A DNA stretch of 10,988 bases from an uncultured Mollicutes bacterium (lineage in GTDB: Bacteria; Bacillota_I; Bacilli_A; Acholeplasmatales; Anaeroplasmataceae). The notes under the pieces are model-generated. The model was not told where the DNA came from, did no database searches, and saw only the letters and a list, made by a program, of their open reading frames with translations. The DNA lies in NCBI GenBank assembly GCA_900547045.1, contig URFB01000025.1, positions 1 to 10,988 on the forward strand, read 5' to 3'. This document shows positions 6,608 through 10,988 of the stretch, piece by piece (the first letter of the stretch is position 1; every line of letters begins with the position of its first letter). The position numbers were made by a program, and so were the translations under genes.

Positions 6608-7230
6608 TGACAAGTAAAGAAATATTAGATTTAATTTATGAAATGTTTCCCAATCCTCACTGTGAGCTTGAATATCATGATGATTTTAGCTTTTTATGTG
6701 CCGTTATACTAAGTGCTCAAACAACAGATAAGGCTGTTAATCTTGTTACAAGACCCTTATTTTCTAAATATAAGGATGTCTACGCTCTGGCTTTAGCAAA
6801 AGAGGAGGATTTAATTCCTATTTTAAGACCGATTGGCTTAATGAAAAATAAAAGTCATTATTTAGTGACTTTATCAAAAGAACTTGTGAATAATTATGAT
6901 GGACATGTGCCTCATGATTTTAATAAGCTTGTAGGTCTTCCCGGTGTAGGTAGAAAAACAGCTAATGTATTTTTAGCCGAAATTGATAAAAGACCTGCGA
7001 TTGCCGTAGATACCCACGTTAACCGTGTAAGCTATCGCTTAGGCCTTAGCTCAACGACAACTGACGTTCTTAAAACGGAGCGTGAGCTTGAGGCACAGTT
7101 TCCTAAGGAGGACTGGATTAAGGCCCATTATGGCTTATTATTTATGGGTCGCTATAAATGCTTAAGCAAGAATCCTAAATGTAGTGATTGTGCTCTTAAG
7201 GAAATTTGTAAATATGAAAAGAGGGATTAA
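6607..7230 (+). CDS. nth: Endonuclease III (DNA glycosylase/AP lyase)
   Basis: This base-excision repair enzyme removes oxidised pyrimidines and nicks the abasic site. The sequence shows SAQTTDKAVN (36-45), the helix-hairpin-helix LPGVGRKTAN (111-120) with the catalytic lysine K117, and VDTHV with the catalytic aspartate D135. A complete 4Fe-4S cluster pattern C-x6-C-x2-C-x5-C is formed by C185, C192, C195 and C201. Length is 207 residues, typical. The start is the ATG of TAATG, overlapping the dnaD stop by one base, which indicates translational coupling. Confidence 0.95.
   Translation: MTSKEILDLIYEMFPNPHCELEYHDDFSFLCAVILSAQTTDKAVNLVTRPLFSKYKDVYALALAKEEDLIPILRPIGLMKNKSHYLVTLSKELVNNYDGHVPHDFNKLVGLPGVGRKTANVFLAEIDKRPAIAVDTHVNRVSYRLGLSSTTTDVLKTERELEAQFPKEDWIKAHYGLLFMGRYKCLSKNPKCSDCALKEICKYEKRD
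7220..7225 (+). promoter_or_regulatory. Ribosome binding site selecting GTG 7232
   Basis: AGAGGG lies six bases before GTG 7232. The upstream in-frame ATG codons at 7184 and 7214 have no comparable site, so the GTG is preferred. The site lies within the last codons of nth. Confidence 0.65.
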
Positions 7231-7231
7231 T

Positions 7232-8416
7232 GTGATAAAGGATGATTTTTTTAAAGTTATTGAAGCTGAGCTTGATAAGCTCTTTAATATAACTAAAAGC
7301 TTATATGAAAATCCGGAAATTGGCTGCCAGGAATATAAGTCATCAAAAATGCTGGTAGAGGCTTTAGCCTCATATGGCTTTAATGTTACTTATCCATATG
7401 TTATGGAAACCGGCTATCTTGCAAGCTATGAGGCTAAGAAGAAGGGACCTAAAATTGGCTTTTTATGTGAATATGACGCCCTACCTGAGGTAGGTCATGG
7501 CTGTGGACACAATTTAATTTGTACTATGTCTATCGCAGCGAGCGTTGCCCTAAAGTCAGTAATAGATGAAATTGGCGGTTCAATTTATGTTTATGGTACG
7601 CCAGCTGAGGAAAACTTTGGGGGAAAGGTCCAAATGGCTAAGGCTCATGCCTTTGATGATCTTGATGTTGCCCTAATGATTCATCCTGCCACTAAAAATG
7701 GCTTAGGTGGAAGATCTCAGGCTCTTATTCCTTTAAGATTTAAATTCTATGGAAAAAGTGCTCATTCCTGCAGACCCTACAATGGAGCTTCTGCCCTTGA
7801 TGCGGCCGTTACTACCTATCAGGGAATTAATATGCTAAGGCAATTTATGGAGCAGCCAAGCTTTATTCATGGTATTGTAAGTGATGGAGGACACGCTGCG
7901 AATGTTATTCCTGAGTATGCATCCCTAGATTATTACTTTCGTTCCTCAACATTTAGCTATGCAAGCTATTTAGCAAAAAGGGCTAAGGAAATTGCCTCAA
8001 GCGCTGCTAAGATGAATAATTGTAGGGTTGAATTTGAAAAATATGAGGAATCATATGATGATACAAGAATTAACTATGCTCTTGCAAGAGGCCTTAAGGA
8101 GGCTTATCTTCTTGCTGGTCTTGATAATATCGAAGAGGTTGATGAAAATCCCGCTGGTTCAACTGATATAGGAGCGGTATCTAAGATTGTGCCTACAATC
8201 CAAGGAAATATTAAAATCGCTGAGGCGAATGTTAATGGTCATTCTAAGGAGCTTGCCTGTGCTACCGTATCTGATTTAGGACGACTTGCTATCCTAAGGG
8301 GAGGTCTTTCTCTTGCCCTTTTAGCCTATAAATATATTAGCGATGAGGAATATCAAAAAATTGTCTGGGAGGAGTTTGCCCGTGAGGCTTCATCAGTTTC
8401 TAAAGGATCAATTTAG
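7232..8416 (+). CDS. M20-family metallo-amidohydrolase (AbgB / aminoacylase-1-like group)
   Basis: This is a zinc-type amidohydrolase that cleaves an acyl-amino acid, aminobenzoyl-glutamate or dipeptide-like amide; the substrate cannot be told from sequence. Metal-ligand motifs are complete: GCGHN (C91, H93), PAEEN (E126/E127), MIHP (H151) and NGHSKE (H337). A lid/dimerisation domain sits between (about 165-280, starting FKFYGKSAHSCRPYNGASA). The phrase CEYDALPEVGHGCGHN is typical of the AbgB/ACY1L2 branch rather than of DapE or peptidase T. Length is 394 residues, normal. The GTG start follows nth by one base, and its last 35 bases contain the start of rluF. N-acetyl-diaminopimelate deacetylase was considered because dapB is near, but the motifs favour the AbgB-like group. 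Confidence 0.85.
   Translation: MIKDDFFKVIEAELDKLFNITKSLYENPEIGCQEYKSSKMLVEALASYGFNVTYPYVMETGYLASYEAKKKGPKIGFLCEYDALPEVGHGCGHNLICTMSIAASVALKSVIDEIGGSIYVYGTPAEENFGGKVQMAKAHAFDDLDVALMIHPATKNGLGGRSQALIPLRFKFYGKSAHSCRPYNGASALDAAVTTYQGINMLRQFMEQPSFIHGIVSDGGHAANVIPEYASLDYYFRSSTFSYASYLAKRAKEIASSAAKMNNCRVEFEKYEESYDDTRINYALARGLKEAYLLAGLDNIEEVDENPAGSTDIGAVSKIVPTIQGNIKIAEANVNGHSKELACATVSDLGRLAILRGGLSLALLAYKYISDEEYQKIVWEEFAREASSVSKGSI
8367..8374 (+). promoter_or_regulatory. Ribosome binding site for rluF inside the M20 gene
   Basis: GGGAGGAG lies seven bases before GTG 8382, within the coding sequence of the upstream hydrolase. It fixes the rluF start at 8382, not at the upstream ATG 8343. Confidence 0.75.
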
Positions 8417-9083
8417 ATTATGTAAAAGTGAGGTCCAAGCCTTTAATCATGAGCATAATGTAATGGTTAATGGTATTCCTGATAAGTGGCTCTCATATAT
8501 AATTAAGCCTAATGATATAATTACAGTTGATGGTAAGCAATATGAGATTAAAAAGGAAGAAAACGTCTACCTACTTTTAAATAAGCCCGTTGGTATTACC
8601 TGTACTAATGATCGTAGTGTTAGTAATAATTTAAGAGATTATGTTAATTTTGACAAAAGAATCTTTCCGGTTGGACGTCTTGATAAGGATTCCTGTGGAA
8701 TTATTATTTTAACTAACGATGGTAAAATATTTAACCAAATTCTAGATCAAAATAATCACATTGAAAAGGAATATCTTTTACATGTTGATCACCCAATCAA
8801 TAACATTTTCCTTGATTTAATGTCAAGGGGTGTTCCTATTTTAAATCGTGTTACCAAACCCTGCAAAATGGAATATATATCACCATGTGAATTTAAAATA
8901 ACCCTGCAGGAGGGTATGAATCGTCAAATAAGAAGAATGTGTAAATTCTTTGGCTATCGTGTCATCAGCCTGCAAAGAATAAGAATTGGTCATCTTTTAA
9001 TTGATGGTCTACGTGAGGGTGAATATCGCTATTTAACCGAGGATGAAATCGAAAAACTCCTTGAATTTAATAAGCAAATGTGA
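8382..9083 (+). CDS. rluF: 23S rRNA pseudouridine synthase, RluF-like (RsuA/RluB/RluF family)
   Basis: The enzyme isomerises a uridine in large-subunit rRNA. From GTG 8382 it begins MRLHQFLKDQFRLCKSEVQA, an S4 RNA-binding domain (about 1-60). The catalytic domain then carries LLLNKPVGITCT (65-76), GRLDKDS (98-104) with the catalytic D101, and GMNRQIRRMC (178-187). The stretch VGRLDKDSCGIIILTNDG, the later VPILNRVTKPCK and the C-terminal region resemble E. coli RluF more than RluB or RsuA. It lacks the long basic tail of E. coli RluF and totals 233 residues. The start overlaps the M20 gene by 35 bases. The family is certain; the exact target base is inferred from the RluF resemblance. Confidence 0.85.
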   Translation: MRLHQFLKDQFRLCKSEVQAFNHEHNVMVNGIPDKWLSYIIKPNDIITVDGKQYEIKKEENVYLLLNKPVGITCTNDRSVSNNLRDYVNFDKRIFPVGRLDKDSCGIIILTNDGKIFNQILDQNNHIEKEYLLHVDHPINNIFLDLMSRGVPILNRVTKPCKMEYISPCEFKITLQEGMNRQIRRMCKFFGYRVISLQRIRIGHLLIDGLREGEYRYLTEDEIEKLLEFNKQM

Positions 9084-9122
9084 AATTTTAATGAAATTCA
9101 ACAAAAAAATTACAAAAAAATG

Positions 9123-9160
9123 AAAAAATCGCCTCTTTATTATAGTGAGGTGATTTTTTT
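9123..9160 (+). terminator. Intrinsic terminator after rluF, directly abutting comEA
   Basis: The left arm 9123-9135 (six A then TCGCCTC) pairs with 9147-9159 (GAGGTGA then six T), with one G-U wobble (9131/9151). The loop is 11 bases and the T-run continues to 9160. The arms are A-rich on the left and T-rich on the right, so it could also work in reverse. The last T is the base before the comEA ATG. Confidence 0.75.
9147..9154 (+). promoter_or_regulatory. comEA ribosome binding site within the terminator 3' arm
   Basis: GAGGTGAT is an exact match to the 16S anti-Shine-Dalgarno complement and lies six bases before ATG 9161. In any transcript reading through from rluF, all eight bases are paired in the terminator stem. 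Confidence 0.7.
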
Positions 9161-9733
9161 ATGCAAAAAAAATATAAATATATTTTAGGATTATTAATAC
9201 CAATTTTACTTTTAATTGGCTTAATATTAATGCCCCAAAGTAAAAGAAAGGAGGATGAAATAATTCACGCTGATATCAATCCCTATGATAATACTATTAC
9301 GGTATATGTAACTGGTGAGGTATTAAATAAGGGAAGCTATGTTATGTATAAGGACCAAACTATTAAGGATTTACTTGAAAAATGTGGTACGACCGACTAT
9401 ACAAGCCTATCTAATAGTAAGCTTAATGAAAAGCTTTCGGATGGTTCAACCTATGATATTGATTATAAGGATGGTAAAACGATAAGCATTGAGGTTAAAA
9501 GTGCTAATTTAACGGTTTTGCCAACCGTATCAAGCCCTGCTACGGATAAGATCAATCTTAATACGGCTACTAAGGAAATGCTTTGTACGCTTGATATGAT
9601 AGGTCCTGAAAAGGCTCAGGCTATTATTGATTATCGAGATGAGCATAAATTTAAAACAATTGAAGAAATTCAAAATGTATCAGGCATTTCGGAGAAAATA
9701 TATGAAGCTAACAAGGATAAAATCACTGTCTAA
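9161..9733 (+). CDS. comEA: ComEA DNA receptor of the competence system
   Basis: ComEA is the membrane-anchored protein that binds incoming double-stranded DNA and hands it to ComEC. The 190 residues show an uncleaved N-terminal membrane anchor (about 7-24), with the rest outside. An SLBB domain follows (about 46-107, ITVYVTGEVLNKGSY onward), then a short Ser/Thr/Pro-containing linker. The C-terminal helix-hairpin-helix domain (131-190) carries INLNTATKEML, MIGPEKAQAIIDYR and ISEKIYEANKDKITV. This is the usual ComEA layout and length. It is preceded by a terminator that contains its ribosome binding site, and its last 32 bases overlap comEC. No comEB (dCMP deaminase gene) lies between them. 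Confidence 0.92.
   Translation: MQKKYKYILGLLIPILLLIGLILMPQSKRKEDEIIHADINPYDNTITVYVTGEVLNKGSYVMYKDQTIKDLLEKCGTTDYTSLSNSKLNEKLSDGSTYDIDYKDGKTISIEVKSANLTVLPTVSSPATDKINLNTATKEMLCTLDMIGPEKAQAIIDYRDEHKFKTIEEIQNVSGISEKIYEANKDKITV
9691..9696 (+). promoter_or_regulatory. Ribosome binding site for comEC inside comEA
   Basis: GGAGAA (GGAG at 9691-9694) lies seven bases before ATG 9702 in the comEC frame, within the last codons of comEA. It supports the overlapping start. Confidence 0.65.
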
Positions 9734-10988
9734 TACCTGGCACTTTTACGCTATTTTAGTAGTCCTAATTGGTTTAACCTTTACATCTCTTTATTTTCTT
9801 CCTGTTTTAGTCATTTATTTGATATACCTCTATAAAATAAGAATTATTAATAAAGGAATTATAATTTTAGGCCTTTATTTTATTGTAGCTATCTTATTTT
9901 TAAGCTTATATAACAAGGTATCTGATAAGACAAATATTACGGGTATTGTCCTAAGTGTAACTGAGCATGATGATTATTGCTCAATGGTTGTTTTAAGGGG
10001 ATTGAAAAAGATTAGAGTAATATCAGGTTTAAAAATTATACCGAGCGTGGGTGACAAGGTCGCCTTAGAAGGAAAATATAAGGCCCTTAGCCTTGATAGC
10101 TTTAGCATGTATCTTAAGGGAAGTGCTATTTATAGCTCCTTTAGCGTTACTAAGCTTGAAATCAAGGGAAGAAGCATCTTTTCGGTAAAAGACTTTATCA
10201 TAAGCTTTTATAGTAAGCATCTTGATGCTAAGTCATTTAGCTATTTTAAAAGCCTTATTCTGGGCATTAATGATTTTGAGGATGAGTACAAGGAAGCGAT
10301 AAATAGTATTGGTATTTCCTATTTATTTTGTATTTCCGGCTTTCATATTAGTATGATTGTAGCGATATTTGACAAAATTCTTGAGAAAATATTTCCTCTT
10401 TCATATAAAAGAAATTATGCCTTAATTATAATTTTATTCTTGTATGGGGCCCTAACAAATTTTTCATATGGTGTTTTAAGAGCGATATTAATGTATACAT
10501 TTAAAAAAATAAATGATTATAAGCATTTAGGAATGTCAAGACTAGATATATGCTCATCATCATTCTTGTTAATAACAATTATAAATCCTATGGCCCTTTA
10601 TTCAATGAGTCTGCGCTTAAGCTATATTATTATGCTAATGATAGTGCTTAGTGAGGATTTACTTAAAAATAAAACTAAACTCTTAAGAGATTATCTTATG
10701 GCTTTAATTTCCTTTTTAGTCACTATTCCTTTAGTAATTAGTATGAATAACCAAATTAATTTAATTAGCTTAATTATATCTCCTATTTTTTTATCTATTT
10801 TTTCCTTGTTTATATTGCCCCTAAGCTATATTTTAGTTATCCTACCCTTTTTATCGCCTATGATATCTAGTGTTTATATTCTTTTTGAAAAATTAATTTA
10901 TCTAATTGATAGCATTGAGCTTTTAAAAATAACAATCAGAAACCTCAAGGGCTATGAGGTAATTATTTATTATAGTCTTTTTTATTTA
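9702..10988 (+). CDS. comEC: ComEC DNA-uptake channel, 3' end cut by window edge
   Basis: ComEC is the polytopic membrane protein through which single-stranded DNA enters the cytoplasm in natural transformation. The frame is open from ATG 9702 to the last base, giving 429 residues; full ComEC proteins are usually 650-780. Two membrane segments lie near 15-40 and 52-70. An outside OB-fold-like region of the DUF4131 type (about 75-150) follows, then the Competence domain, with the hallmark SYLFCISGFHIS (206-217; compare the family's LLAISGLHxG) and SYGVLRAILMYTF (255-267). A series of hydrophobic helices runs to the edge, including the NQINLISLIISPIF block (350-363). Whether a C-terminal metallo-beta-lactamase-like domain is present cannot be seen. 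It overlaps comEA by 32 bases with its own ribosome binding site, so the two are co-transcribed and probably translationally coupled. Confidence 0.92.
   Translation, partial: MKLTRIKSLSNTWHFYAILVVLIGLTFTSLYFLPVLVIYLIYLYKIRIINKGIIILGLYFIVAILFLSLYNKVSDKTNITGIVLSVTEHDDYCSMVVLRGLKKIRVISGLKIIPSVGDKVALEGKYKALSLDSFSMYLKGSAIYSSFSVTKLEIKGRSIFSVKDFIISFYSKHLDAKSFSYFKSLILGINDFEDEYKEAINSIGISYLFCISGFHISMIVAIFDKILEKIFPLSYKRNYALIIILFLYGALTNFSYGVLRAILMYTFKKINDYKHLGMSRLDICSSSFLLITIINPMALYSMSLRLSYIIMLMIVLSEDLLKNKTKLLRDYLMALISFLVTIPLVISMNNQINLISLIISPIFLSIFSLFILPLSYILVILPFLSPMISSVYILFEKLIYLIDSIELLKITIRNLKGYEVIIYYSLFYL

Noticed and set aside
7184..7216. ATG 7184 or 7214 as the start of the M20 gene
   Set aside because: Neither has a ribosome binding site, and both would overlap nth; GTG 7232 has AGAGGG at good spacing and fits the family N-terminus.
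9084..9160. ComK box controlling comEA
   Set aside because: The region is rich in A- and T-runs, but no properly spaced AAAA-N5-TTTT pairs could be distinguished from base composition.

Overview
The window is a dense, single-direction stretch of bacterial core genes, all on the + strand, from an AT-rich organism. The gene content (FakA/YloV, RecG, PlsX, RNase III, DapB, DnaD, Nth, RluF-like pseudouridine synthase, ComEA, ComEC) and strong AGGAGG-type ribosome binding sites point to the Firmicutes/Bacilli side of the tree, plausibly an uncultured low-GC lineage near Erysipelotrichia or the Mollicutes relatives. That placement is inference. Tryptophan is read from TGG and TGA is used as a stop (rluF), so the code is standard and not the Mycoplasma code.

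Layout. Bases 2-1540 hold fakA, cut by the left edge, ending at an intrinsic terminator (1558-1588). Next is recG (1601-3603), split by a single-base frameshift near 1906-1915. A probable extended -10 promoter (3621-3629) precedes plsX (3657-4670), which overlaps rnc (4657-5331). dapB follows (5364-6002); it appears to start on a rare ATT codon. It is tightly followed by dnaD (6005-6607), nth (6607-7230), an M20-family amidohydrolase (7232-8416) and an RluF-like gene (8382-9083); these abut or overlap and look like one translationally coupled operon. A second terminator (9123-9160) ends this run, and its 3' arm also serves as the ribosome binding site of comEA (9161-9733). comEC starts inside comEA (9702) and runs off the right edge.

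How the genes relate. FakA (fatty acid kinase) and PlsX (acyl-phosphate synthesis) both feed acyl-phosphate to phospholipid synthesis. RecG, DnaD and Nth belong to DNA replication, restart and repair. RNase III and RluF process or modify RNA. DapB is a diaminopimelate/lysine enzyme, which suggests a DAP- or lysine-containing wall. ComEA and ComEC are the DNA receptor and channel of natural transformation. The order fakA-recG-plsX-rnc and the pair dnaD-nth are familiar from Bacillus, but intervening genes known there (fapR, fabD, fabG, acpP and, in the com operon, comEB) are absent here.

I found no tRNA, rRNA, CRISPR array, insertion sequence or prophage gene, and no intergenic stretch longer than about 80 bases. 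I see no convincing new biological system. The items most worth a second look are the recG frameshift, the ATT start of dapB and the merged terminator/ribosome binding site at comEA.
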